Made by a program: the position numbers and the translations under genes. Source: Prorocentrum cordatum (taxonomy: Eukaryota > Sar > Dinophyceae > Prorocentrales > Prorocentraceae). Taken from it: 64,000 nucleotides of DNA. The notes under the pieces were generated by a model. The model saw only the letters and a list, made by a program, of their open reading frames with translations, searched no databases and had not been told where the DNA came from. This document shows, piece by piece, positions 9,996 through 19,199 of the stretch; the first letter of the stretch is position 1; every line of letters starts with the position of its first letter. The stretch spans positions 427,501 through 491,500 of the forward strand of contig CAUYUJ010016493.1 of the NCBI GenBank assembly GCA_963575745.1, written 5' to 3'.

Positions 9996-10673
9996 TCAGA
10001 AAATCGGTTGATCCCATGAGACAGAGAACGCTTCCTCACTACACTCGGTGTCAGGGGCCGCCGAGGGACGCTGGTCCGCGCCCAAACCTTCCGCGCGAGC
10101 AAGTACTGCTGCTGCCCTCTTCTTAGCAATCTCAGCTGCTGCCAGTGCCGCCGCCGCCGCCACCGCTTTGGCTTCGGCAGTGGCCAAAGCGTCGCGCAAG
10201 CGACGCACGTTGGACAGCATTTGGTCGCGCTTGTGATTGCAGTCCCTCCAGTGACCCTCTACGCGCTGGTCGTCGTCGGCGGCCGAGGTGGGGGACTCGA
10301 CCTTGGCAGGGGACTGTTTCAGGAGCTCGACACGATTCTTCAACAGCGCCTTGAGCTCCTGATCCTCCGTGTTCTTCATGGCCTCCATCAGGTGGTCGGC
10401 CACGCTGGTGGTTGTCTCCCACGGAGGCCTGGAAATCTTCTGGGACCCGCTGCTCTCAGTCTCAATGTTCCGAACGTCATCCTCATCGGCGAATGACACA
10501 CGACCAGGCGACTGCGAACGAGACCGAGCCTTCTGCTTGGGAACAAAGAGAACCACGTCGCGCTGACACTTGCCACATTTGCCGCCCGACCCGGTGAGGA
10601 TACCGTTCCTCTCGCATTTCCCGCACTGGAATATTCTCCAGAGCTGCTGGCCCCTCAAAGAGGAGCCTCCCAT
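9996..10673 (-). CDS. retroelement ORF1/gag-like zinc-ribbon protein
   Basis: A 225-codon frame on the - strand starting with ATG at 10673. Near its N-terminus is a four-cysteine ribbon, CGKC then CGKC after 14 residues. A serine/arginine-rich basic linker follows (KARSRSQSPGRVSF). The C-terminal half is a predicted coiled coil rich in Ala, Glu, Lys and Arg. This layout (CxxC ribbon, basic linker, heptad-like helix) is typical of ORF1-type proteins of dinoflagellate non-LTR elements, which bind element RNA; that family link is inference. After the stop at 9996 another frame continues with a charged helix-like stretch (AWNAKESEKEELKRF) at about 9890-9985, so the stop may reflect a frameshift. 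The frame is also open up to 10760, but the first clear Met is at 10673. It lies about 1 kb from the decayed endonuclease on the same strand, although ORF1 normally precedes the endonuclease, which fits this order on the - strand. Confidence 0.55.
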   Translation of the reverse strand: MGGSSLRGQQLWRIFQCGKCERNGILTGSGGKCGKCQRDVVLFVPKQKARSRSQSPGRVSFADEDDVRNIETESSGSQKISRPPWETTTSVADHLMEAMKNTEDQELKALLKNRVELLKQSPAKVESPTSAADDDQRVEGHWRDCNHKRDQMLSNVRRLRDALATAEAKAVAAAAALAAAEIAKKRAAAVLARAEGLGADQRPSAAPDTECSEEAFSVSWDQPIF

Positions 10674-10819
10674 GGCTAACGGGAAGGAGTGGGGTCTAAC
10701 ACTCTCGCTTCGGTCACAGATGACTGGCCCTCTCGTAGGACTCTGCTCTGTGTGCCCCAAGCGCTGCGAGCAAGCACGAGAGTCGGCACGAGCAAAAAGC
10801 TCGGGCCTAGGTGGCTTGA

Positions 10820-10872
10820 GAGGACGAGAAAAGGAGGAGGAGAAGGAGAAGGAGGAGGAGGAGGAGGAGGAG

Positions 10873-10903
<31 letters not shown>

Positions 10904-11125
10904 GGTGGGAACAGGACGGAAGAGGAGGAGGAGAGAGGAGGAGGAAAAGAGGACCGGCGAAGGGAGGAGGGAAGGAGGGAGGGAGGAGGAGGAGGAGGAG
11001 GAGGACGGAGGAGGAGGAGGTAGGAGGAAGGACGAGGAGGAGGGAGGAGGAGGAGGGGAGGAGAGAGGAGGAGAGAGTGGACCAGGAGAAGGGAGGAGGG
11101 AGGAAGGGAGGGAGGAGGAGCTGGA
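10820..11125. repeat. GGA-rich purine tract
   Basis: About 300 bp of GGA/GAA/GGGA on the + strand, imperfectly repetitive. Confidence 0.9.
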
Positions 11126-11160
11126 GAACACAGCAGGCCCGGGCTGGCTCTCCCGCGCAG

Positions 11161-11271
11161 CCGCCGCCGCGCCCGCCGCCGCCGCAGTGGATGCCGCCAG
11201 CGTCCCGGTCGCCCCATCACGAGGTGTGGGAGCCCCTCGTGGCGCCACAGGCCTTTCGCCCTCCCTCCCAG
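11161..11271 (+). CDS. probable 5' exon of the coiled-coil/ankyrin gene
   Basis: After CCGCGCAG the frame reads proline-rich sequence, then HHEVWEPLVAPQAFRPPSQ. The WEPL(V/A)(A/T)PQA motif recurs in the exon at 13481 (AAWEPLATPQARPS), so the two exons share a duplicated piece. The entering phase is 0, as in the next exons. The 3' end is uncertain: a GC donor after CCACAG (11250) or a non-canonical donor after CCCAG (11271) would both keep the frame. No initiator Met is visible, so the protein probably begins further upstream. Confidence 0.4.
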
Positions 11272-11279
11272 GGGTCGAG

Positions 11280-11470
11280 GAGGGTGAGGGTGGGGGAGGA
11301 GGAAGAGGAGGAGGAGGAGGAGGAGGAGGAGGAGGAGGAGGAGGAGGGTGGGGGAGGAGGAGGAGGAGGAGGAGGAGGAGGAGGAGGAGGAGGAGGAGGA
11401 GGAGGAGGACGACGACGACGACGACGACGACGAGGACGAGGACGAGGAGGACGAGGACGAGGAGATGAGG
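11280..11470. repeat. (GGA)n to (GAC)n microsatellite
   Basis: GGA units to 11407, then GAC and GAGGAC units to 11470. It lies in the presumed intron. Confidence 0.95.
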
Positions 11471-11529
11471 ACGAGGAGTACGAGGCGGCGTACATTACGC
11501 CCCCCTCGCCCGCCGGAGCCCCAGAAATC

Positions 11530-11870
11530 GTCTCTTGGGCGCTCTTGGGCCCAGTTGAGGCCGTCTTGGAGCCCCCGTGGGCCCCTCTCGGGGCTCGATT
11601 GGGTTCTCTCGGAGCGAAGGTCTCAGAAGCCCATTGAAAGCGATAATGTGAAAGCACGAGCAATGGTGTCCTCCAAGGTGTTTTATGCCTTGGGGCGTCC
11701 TTGGGATACGCCGAGGTCACTTGGAGACGTGTTGGGGCAGGCTTGGGGCCTCTTGAGGGCATGTTGGAGGCTGCCTTGAACCATCTTGGACTACCGTGTT
11801 CGATCTGGGAGGAAATCTCGGGCTATCTGGGGCCGCCTTGGGCCAAAAAGGACCCTGAGGACACCTCGCG
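11530..11870 (+). repeat. family H decamer array, copy 1
   Basis: Degenerate repeats of CTTGGGGCCT / CTCTTGGGCC with an AT-richer core at about 11632-11690 (CATTGAAAGCGATAATGTG). Cores resembling it occur in the arrays at 14120, 20575 (inverted) and 49255. Confidence 0.6.
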
Positions 11871-12009
11871 GGGGGGGGGTCTGGAGCCCGAGAAGGGTCA
11901 AGCTACCCTCCGAATGACGGTCTTCTCGCTCAGTCCCACACGCCCTCCCACCACAAAAGTAGCACTCGAGTCTTAATATTGCCAAGGGTCGCCATTGGCC
12001 GGGGGTAGG

Positions 12010-12175
12010 ACAAGGATGAATCCGTTCCAGAGCGTTCCAGAACGCTCTCACAGAGCGTTCCAGAACGCTCTGAGAAGGCCGCGGCGACCGAGACATCCTC
12101 TTGAGCCGCCAGATCTCAAAGGTGCTCGACTTATCCTCATCCGAATTTGCCCTCGTCCTGGTTTCGTCTCAGCAT
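12010..12175 (+). repeat. dispersed repeat family I, copy 1
   Basis: The segment with CGTTCCAGAACGCTC repeats, CTCTGAGAAGGCCGCGGCG, and then a CTCGACTTATCCTCATCCG tail matches 26525-26670 in order and sequence. Confidence 0.6.
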
Positions 12176-13118
12176 TAGCAAGGACCGCTACTGAATGGAC
12201 AGCCAGTGGGAGCCAAAACAGGCGTGAGGTGTTCGACGCTCGCGAGGTTCGCTGCGCTTGCTATGTGCGCCATGCGCCCCAGGGAGCCAACCGTGCCAGG
12301 CGCGCCTGGTGCGCCAGATGCGCCCGCCTGTTTCGTCGTCGCAGAGTGTACCGCGCGCTCCACCCGCGCCAGGCGCACTTGGCAGCACGCCTTGGGAAGC
12401 ATGCCGACCCCCCACGCTCCGTGTCGAGAGCCTGCGCGAAGCGGCGGCGGTCTGGCCAGCATCGTGCAACGGGGCGTGCACCCGCAAGGACGTTGCACCT
12501 GCATTTGACGGGGATGGTGGGCCCGCACGCACCACGCAATATGCGGGCATCCCCCGTCATCCTGGCAAAGGCAATGCCAGGTGATCGCGGGGCGCCCTGC
12601 GCATGGTCCAACATGTGGCAGCAGCGTGCATTTGTTTTGCATCTGTTGACAGTGGTGGTGGGCTTGCAGGCGCGGGGGCGGGGCTCCGTGATGCCCCCCC
12701 CCCGTCGTGGTCAACAGCATGCAAAGCGAACGCGGGGTACGCAACATGGATTCAGATGTTTCTGTAACATGCACGTTGCATTGTTGATTGGCAGGGATGC
12801 TGGGGGTCGGCATGGAACCTAGTTGGGTCCCGAACGTGTGGGGAAAGGGGGTGCTTTTGAATAAAGAGCAACGATAAGCCCCTCCCCGAAGAGGATGAAA
12901 GGGCGTTGGAAGTGCAAACTCGCACTAAGCCACTCACGCCCTGAAGGACTCGTGGCATTGACTTGTTTAAGAAGTGAGTGCTGGGCCAGAAGGTTCTAAA
13001 GGCCCCCTCACATGCCTCCTCCGAGGCGGTGCTGTGGTTTTAACCCTGACCCTGCGAATGGCCATCGCACCGCGGCGTTGTCCCTGGGATGTGGCGGCCG
13101 CTTGTGTGTTTTTTGCCG
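12176..13118. other. no gene recognised; GCGCCAGATGCGC-rich DNA
   Basis: The first 300 bp contain many short ATGCGCC / GCGCCAG words, also seen at 27720-27950. The rest is unique. Frames of up to 275 codons are open but cover these words in several registers, so I do not call a gene. Confidence 0.4.
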
Positions 13119-13440
13119 GAGTAGGTGTGTGTATATATATATATATATACAAAAATGTATGCAGATATCTCGTATATACAGTCATAATATTAACACGCGA
13201 ACTAGTGATACGAATAATCATCATGGGACGAATTCGAGTGCGAACATGAACAGTCGCAGTAATACTATCAATCGTAGAAGACAAACTCATCATCGATAAC
13301 AATAATAGGCATATACTTGCCAATGATAGTACGAATGATCGTATACGAATGTTACGTACTGCTCGTATAAGTAGAAGCAGGCGTGTAATCATAACCGTTA
13401 TAGCAATAATCGAAACACGAATCGTACTACACGCATGAAC
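13119..13440. other. AT-rich island
   Basis: About 320 bp with unusually low GC, starting with a (TA)n run near 13133-13150 and continuing with ATACGAAT / CGTATA-like words. It lies inside the presumed intron upstream of the 13481 exon. Confidence 0.7.
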
Positions 13441-13480
13441 ACACAGACCTGTGTGCACGAGTGTGGATCCCTCCTCCGAG

Positions 13481-13699
13481 GCGGCGTGGGAGCCCCTGGC
13501 GACGCCGCAGGCCAGGCCGTCGATCTGGTTCGCGCCGCCCGTCGCCGTGCAGCCGCTGCAGGTCCCGCCGCCAGGCCCCCTCGGCGAGGCCGCCTTCGGC
13601 GCGCCGCGCCTGGGCCCGGGCGCGCACCCCGCCGGCGGCCGCCCGCACACCCCGCCGCACCCCCCGGCGCCGCCGGCCGCGGCCTTCGCGGAGGCCCAG
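13481..13699 (+). CDS. exon of the coiled-coil/ankyrin gene (proline-rich)
   Basis: Follows CTCCTCCGAG and encodes 73 codons beginning AAWEPLATPQARPSIWF and ending AAAFAEAQ. It is rich in Pro, Ala and Gly with strong G/C at third positions. The end CCCAG|GCGGGG gives a GC donor and phase 0, and the next exon also begins in phase 0. The segment is probably a flexible linker. It shares the WEPL..PQA motif with the 11161 exon. Confidence 0.5.
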
Positions 13700-13744
13700 G
13701 CGGGGTGCCCTTTCATTTTTGCAAGACAGCACCACTCCTCGAAG

Positions 13745-13862
13745 CTCGTTTGGTGTAGGGGTGCCCACGACGACCACACCCCAAACGAAGCCAGCCAGAA
13801 CGACCACTCGGCACGCGCCGAGCCACGCTCAGGAGCAGTGGCATACAGGATGCCTGCGCACG
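13745..13862 (+). repeat. direct repeat R, left copy
   Basis: About 115 bp beginning GCTCGTTTGGTGTAGGGGTG, with a CACACCC/GACCAC core and ending ACAGGATGCC. A second copy lies at 14803-14915, so the pair brackets about 940 bp of the presumed intron. Confidence 0.75.
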
Positions 13863-13939
13863 ATGTACTGTTGACGCTTCGCGTGCCCCCACAGAAGAAC
13901 AAAGAGCTGGAGAATCCGTCGTACACCAAGAGGGGTAGG

Positions 13940-14095
13940 AAGGAGGAGGAGAATGAGGAAGTAGAAAAAGAAGAAGAAGAAGAAGAAGAGAACAACGAGG
14001 AGGAGGAGGAGGAGAAAGTTGAGGATGGCAAGAAGAAGGAGAGGAGGAGGAGGAGGAGGGGAAGGAGGAGGAGGGGGAGGGAGGAAGAGGAATAG
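13940..14095. repeat. GAA/GGA purine tract
   Basis: Imperfect purine microsatellite between the two R repeats. Confidence 0.9.
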
Positions 14096-14119
14096 GCGGA
14101 TGAGGGGGAGGAGAATGAT

Positions 14120-14730
14120 GAAGAGGAAATGGCGAGATTGGGGGCCCATCGGGGAGTCTTGGGAGCCTCTTGGCGGTCCTGGGCGCCTCTGAGAGCGTCT
14201 TGGGTGACTCGAGGAGCCTCTCGGGGCCTCTTGTGAGTCTTTTGGGGGCACGTTGGGGCCTCCTTGGCGCCTCTTGGGGTCCTCTTGGAGCCATCTTAGA
14301 GGAGATCGATCAAGCAAGGGGGGGTACATAATTTGCACTGCCCTTCTAGAGTGCCTAGATCCGTCTTTTGGACCCCTCTTGGAGCGCTCTTGGGGCCATC
14401 TTGGGCCTCTCTTGGACCCCTCATGGGCCCTCTTAGAGACATCTTAAGGCCTCGGAAGGCCATCGAAAGCAAAAAGGCGAGAAGGCCAAATGCAGTGATT
14501 TTCTCAAGGTTGTTGGAGGATTCTGGCCTCTTGGCGGCCTCCTGGTGAGGTTCCGTGGCCATTTGGAGTCGTCTTGGGTTTTGGAGCGGTCTTGGGGCAT
14601 CTTGGAGCATCTTGGGAGCCATTTGGAGCCATCTTACACTATGTTGAGCCATCTTGGAGGTCATCGTGGGCTCTCTGAGGCCCTCTTGGAGCCATCTTGG
14701 ACATCTTGGACGCTCTAACGCCTCACAAAA
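14120..14730 (+). repeat. family H decamer array, copy 2
   Basis: About 600 bp of degenerate CTTGGGGCCT / TCTTGGAGCC units. An AT-rich interruption at about 14455-14530 (CATCGAAAGCAAAAAGGCG) is the shared core. Confidence 0.65.
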
Positions 14731-14802
14731 CTCCCCCTCCAGGTCCCGCCCTAGACCACCTGCGCCTGGAGGACTGATAGGATTAAAGACATCATCACTC
14801 TC

Positions 14803-14915
14803 AGCTCGTTTAGGGGTGCCCAAGACGACCACACCCAGAACTACCACACCCAAAACGACCACTTCACACTCGCTTGGGCACGCTCAAAGGCAGTGGTGTA
14901 CAGGATGCCGGCGTA
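14803..14915 (+). repeat. direct repeat R, right copy
   Basis: Matches 13745-13862 with small gaps; both copies end ACAGGATGCC.GCG. Confidence 0.75.
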
Positions 14916-14990
14916 TCCCCCTTACGCACCCCTGAACGACCCCACGCCCGCCTTACGCTCGCAGGCCTCATTTGGCTCCTGGAGCTGCAG

Positions 14991-16997
14991 AAGAATCAAA
15001 GGGAACCTCGGGCCCAGGCGGGTACCGCGTCGGCTCGGCGGTCCCCCGTCGAGGGCCCTCGCATCGGGGGCGACGCAGGGCCCGACCCCGCGGCGGCGGC
15101 GGCCCCAGCGTCCCAGGCGCTGGGCCCCACACGCGACCTGGTGGACCGCGTCGAGGGAATCATCTCGGAGATGGAGCGGGAGGTGGTCCTCAGCGCGCGC
15201 CTGGGGGCCTCTGGCGCCCCGGGCGGCAGGGCTGCCAGCCGAGGCCTCGGGGAGCGCGGCGCCCCGCAGGACCTCGGAGGTGGGCCAGCGGGCATCGACC
15301 AGCGCCAGCGCGCGTGCACGGGCGTGCCGGACGAGCTGGCCAAGATGCGACGGGCCGTCTGGTCGGGAGATTCTGGCGCGCTCGGCGCACAAGCGGAGCC
15401 CAGCGACGGCGGCGGCCCTCTCCGCGGAGGCCAGCTGCTGGAGATCCGCAGGATCGCGGAGAACTGCCAGAGGAGCGAGCAGAGAGCCTGGACGGAGCAG
15501 GAGGCTGCCCAGGCGCGCGCTGACCACATCATGCTGCAGCTGCAGAGCATGGAAGCCAGGTACCGCGAGGCCATGTCAGCGGCCGCGCGCGACCGCCTAG
15601 CCGCCAAGGAGCTGGAGGACGCGCTGGAGCGCGAGCGCAGGTCGGCGGCAGAGGCGGTGGAGGCGCACGGCGTGGCGGAGGAGAACCTGGGGGCGCTGGA
15701 GGAGCACTCGAGCGCCGTGCTGGCTGACTGCCGGGAGCTGCAGTCGCTGCTAGGCGACGAGAGGGCGGAGTGCCAGGGCCTCCGTGGCCAGGTCGCCAGG
15801 ATGACGGAGATGCTGCGGCGCCTCAGCGGTCCCGACGCGGGCGGCGCGTCGCACGGCTCCCCGCAGGGCCAGGCGGCACGCACGCAGCAGCCCCGCGGGG
15901 ACGAGGCTTGTGAGGCGGAGAGCGGGGCCCTGTCCCTCAAGCAGGACATCTGCCAGCTCGACGCCGTCGTCAGCGACGTGGTGCAGGGGCTGGAGGGGCT
16001 GCTCCAGGCCCGGCGTGACGCGGACGCCGGCCCAGGGCGGACCCGGCAGGAGCTGGAGCAGGAGCTGGCCCAGGCGCAGGACGCAGGGCGAAGGCTCGGG
16101 GCCGAGCTCGAGACGGAGCGCCAGCTCCGCGCGGACCAGGTCCGCGGCCTGGAGCAGCAGCTCGAGCTCGGCGGCGCCGCCTCCGCGGGGCTGCGGCGGG
16201 AGCTGGCGGAGGCTCGGGCGGAGGCGGGCTGCGCGGCGGGGCTGCGGGGGGAACTGGCTGAGGCTCGGGCGGAGGCGGGCTGCGCGGCGGAGCTGCGGCG
16301 GGAGCTGGACGAGGCCCGTGCGGAGGCGGGCTGCGCGGCGGAGTTGGAGCGCAAGGCCCTGGCCGAAGCAGCCCGCTGCAGGGGTCTCGAGCAGGAGGTC
16401 CTCCAGGCCCGCGCCGAGGCCGCCCGCGCTGCGCGGGAGGCCGACGAGGTCTTCCTCGAAGCAGCACGCGCCAGGGGTCTTGAGCAGGAGCTGCTCCAGG
16501 CGGTGCCGGAGGGCATCGGCGAGGACAGCTGCAGCGACGGGTCAGCGCCCGCGCCACCAGATCCGCCTGCCCTGCCCGAGGAGGAGCGGCGCATGTTGTT
16601 GGACGACATCCAGCGCTTCGGCTGGAAGTCCAAGTCGTGGGTCAGCGGCTTCTCGATGCTGCACTGGGCCGCAGCCGAAAACAACGTCGACCTCTGCAGG
16701 CAGCTCATGCACCTCCGGGCGGACCCGCTCGCCCAGGACGACTTCGGCAGGAGCCCGCTGCAGTGCGCCCGCGAGGCTGGCCACTCGGGGGTGGAGCGAT
16801 ACTTTCTGGAGGAGCTGCGCTCCACGTCCACGGGGGCAGCCTCGCCGTCCCTCCGGGCGGTTGACGAGCCGCAGTCGGGGTGCCGCGCGGCCAGCATCGA
16901 GCTGCCCGTGCCCCGCGAGGCAGACCTGCCGCCAGCGCTGGAGCAGATAGTGCAGCGGATCGACCAGTACGGCTGGCAGAACGTCGGGTGGGCAAAG
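14991..16997 (+). CDS. main exon: coiled coil plus ankyrin-like module
   Basis: A 669-codon exon bounded by GAGCTGCAG (acceptor) and GCAAAG|GTCGG (GT donor), phase 0 at both ends. Codons about 45-520 are a long helix rich in Ala, Arg, Glu, Leu and Gln, with an exact 17-residue repeat (ELAEARAEAGCAAEL type) three times at about 16195-16345. Codons about 535-613 form an ankyrin-like module: RFGWKSKSW, GFSMLHWAAAENNVDLC, RADPLAQDDFGRSPLQCARE. A second module starts near codon 648 (IDQYGWQNVGWAK) and continues in the next exons. Ankyrin folds bind proteins and the coil suggests oligomerisation, so a scaffold role is plausible but inferred. The frame stays open past the donor to 17120, but there it enters purine repeats. 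The large G/C third-position bias fits a real exon. I recognise no orthologue. Confidence 0.75.
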
Positions 16998-17109
16998 GTC
17001 GGTGGGGGGTGCGGAGCGGAGGAGGCGCTGGAGGGGCAGCAAGAGAAGGAAAAGTGGGGCACAAGGGCGGAACGGGGGGAGCAGAGGAAGCTTGAAGAGG
17101 ACGGGGGAG

Positions 17110-17510
17110 CGGAAGGGTGAAGGAGGAGGAGGAGGAGGAGGAGGAGGACGACGACGACGACGAGGACGAGGAGGAGGGGAGGAGTGGAGGCAACTAAGAG
17201 GAGGAGGAGGAGAAGGAGGAGGAGGAAGAGGAGGGGGGAGGGACGAGGAGGAGGACAAAGGAGGAGGACGAGGGGGAGAAATGACGAGGAGGAGGAGAGG
17301 ACGAGGAGGAGGAGGACGAGGAGGAGAGGAGGAGGAGGAGGAGGAGGAGGAGGAGGAGGACGAGGAGGACGAGGAGGACGAGGAGGACGAGGAGGAGGCG
17401 CTGGAGGAGGCGCTGGAGGAGGACGAGGAGGAGGAGGAGGAGAAGGAGGAGGAGGAGGACGACGGCAAGAAGGAGGAGGAAAACAGAGGCCCTGAGGGAG
17501 AAACAGGTCT
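17110..17510. repeat. GGA/GAC tract within intron
   Basis: About 400 bp of GGA, GAGGAC and AGG units occupying the first half of the intron at 16998-17832. Confidence 0.9.
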
Positions 17511-17832
17511 CGAGGCATTCCGCCGTGCTCGGCCTCCCGAGCCCTTCTCAGCGGCACCCGCACCGTCAGAAAGCGACCCAGGATGAGGAAAACGACCCCG
17601 CGGAAAGCCTCGGGGGGGGTCTCCAGACGTGCGAGGTCCTGCTTTCTCCATGCGCGGCCCCTTGAAGCCCCGGCCCTTTCCCCTGGGCCGGTTTTGCATT
17701 CCGAGTCATTTGTTGACGGTCCCGGGGCCTCGTGAGGGCCCATGGAGGCCCCAAACGGCCCAAACCCCGTCCGTCGACGCAAGCTGTTCTCGACGCCAGC
17801 ATATCTGGGCCCTCCCCCTCGCGCCCGAAGAG

Positions 17833-17936
17833 GGGTTCACGGCCCTGCACATGGCCGCGAAGGAGGACTGCGCTGGCCTCTGCGCCCGCTTCCTGGCCCA
17901 GGGCGCGGACCCGTGGGCGCGGGACGACTCGGGCAG
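17833..17936 (+). CDS. exon of the coiled-coil/ankyrin gene (module 2 centre)
   Basis: Starts after CCCGAAGAG and reads GFTALHMAAKEDCAGLC, then GADPWARDDSGR, matching module 1 of the preceding exon residue by residue. It is 104 bp and enters in phase 0. It ends GGGCAG|GACATA, a GA donor, splitting the Arg codon. The alternative of reading straight through gives a run of Pro codons and loses the ankyrin pattern. Confidence 0.75.
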
Positions 17937-18029
17937 GACATACCCCCGCGCACCGCTGCCGCCGACGCCGTCGCCGCCGCCCCGAATCTGTTCAAAGTCA
18001 GCCCCAGACATCCGACGTCTCGAATTCTC

Positions 18030-18200
18030 GAAGAAAGTCAGACGGCATAAGCATAAACTTTCGAAGGTCCGCGCGGATTTCTTGGATCTGCGCCTGGCTC
18101 CCTTTGGCGCGCTCCGCGCGCCAGGGAGGGGGGCTCAGCGCAGATCCACGAAATCCGCGCGGACCTCCGAAAGTTTATGTTCATGCCGCTTTTTCTTCTA
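18030..18200. mobile_element. foldback element family C, copy 1
   Basis: An inverted-repeat element inside the intron at 17937-18708. The left end is GAAGAAAGTCAGACGGCATAA and the right end is the inverse TTCATGCCGCTTTTTCTTC. The arms include GTCCGCGCGGATTTCTTGGA and its complement, and the loop has GCGCGCTCCGCGCGCC. Related copies lie at 23975, 31460, 32176 and 47693. Confidence 0.75.
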
Positions 18201-18236
18201 AACTTCTCAATGCACGCCGGTCGTTGAAAGTAGGTT

Positions 18237-18345
18237 TTTCTGATCCCCGGATCCCACTCTGCTTCAGGCGCCCTCTTGCTGCAGGAATCGGTGTGCGTCT
18301 GCTTTGCTTTTTGTTTTTGGTGTTCTCTGGCAGGGCCTGAGCCCG
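18237..18345 (+). repeat. dispersed repeat family P, copy 1
   Basis: Begins GATCCCCGGATCCCACTCTG then CTTCAGGCGCC. A related segment starts at 30121 (GATCCCCAGGTTCCAGTCTG). Both follow open coding-like sequence or another element and both start with GA. Confidence 0.5.
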
Positions 18346-18542
18346 AGCTGCTCGACCCGCCTTCCTGCTCCATGTTTTTCCTATTTCTCTTACGACCGAC
18401 GTGTGCAGGGCCCCCAGATCGAGGCCTGGGCTTTTCTCCTCCGGGCCAGTACTGCCTCCTGCCGGGGCCTGGCGAGGGCTCTCGGGCCGAAGACTTCGAC
18501 AGCAAGTCCGCCCTGAGTTTCTCGAGACCAGAGGTCTGGTAG

Positions 18543-18694
18543 GGGGCCACATGCGAACCCTACCCCTACCCCTACCCCCACGATTTCTGAGGGGGGGGGT
18601 GGGGTTCACTTCGATCGGGAGCTCTCGAGCGAAGTGAACCCCACCCTCCCCCGCAGAAATCGTGGGGGTAGGGGTAGGGTTCGCATGTGGCCCG
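18543..18694. mobile_element. near-perfect palindromic element V
   Basis: About 150 bp with arms running from GGGCCACATGCGAACCC to its complement GGGTTCGCATGTGGCCC, containing CCCTACCCCTACCCC and its inverse. The centre is around GAGCTCTCGAGCG. It ends 14 bp before the acceptor of the last exon. Confidence 0.85.
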
Positions 18695-18708
18695 CTATCT
18701 GGGGCCAG

Positions 18709-18859
18709 GACCGCCTTCGACTACGCCCGGGAGTTCGGGAGCGCTGGCGCGCTGGCGCAGCTGTACGGCGCGGCCCCGCGCAACGCTCCAGGCTCAGGCG
18801 GGGAAACAAGACACGGACACAAATTGTCACAAAGAAACGTCGTCTTCCGAGGGAAATAA
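18709..18859 (+). CDS. last exon of the coiled-coil/ankyrin gene
   Basis: Follows GGGGCCAG and restores the split Arg codon, reading TAFDYAREFGSAGALAQLYG, which completes ankyrin-like module 2 (compare PLQCAREAGHSGVERYF in module 1). The frame then runs through about 30 further residues to a TGA/TAA-type stop ending at 18859. The sequence CAGGAC lies at both intron boundaries (17934 and 18706). The tail after the module could instead be spliced away. Confidence 0.65.
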
Positions 18860-19086
18860 GGCCATCATGGCAGTGGAGGGGGAAGCCAACATCCAGGAAA
18901 GATTGAACAAGGATGGGAATCTTGGCATTTGTCTGAATGTCGCCGCGCCGTTTGATATCGACGCGGCCAATGGACGACGCCGACGCCAAGGCCAACCCAC
19001 GGCAAGCCCTGCGCCCGAGGAGGCGTTTGCCCTGGTGGCTCCTTCCCCAAGACGGAAGGCCGTGCGTCGGAACAAACGGCCTGGCG

Positions 19087-19117
<31 letters not shown>

Positions 19118-19199
19118 GGCCTCAGCAGCCACCATGAACCCCCCTTTTCTCTTGGAAGATGCCAAGAGAAAAGGGGGGCGGGTGCGGTTGGAGTTTCGG

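Noticed and set aside
18555-18685. CCCTACCCCTACCC words as a telomere-like repeat
   Set aside because: They do not match the CCCTAAA expected for dinoflagellate telomeres, and they lie in the arms of a palindrome.
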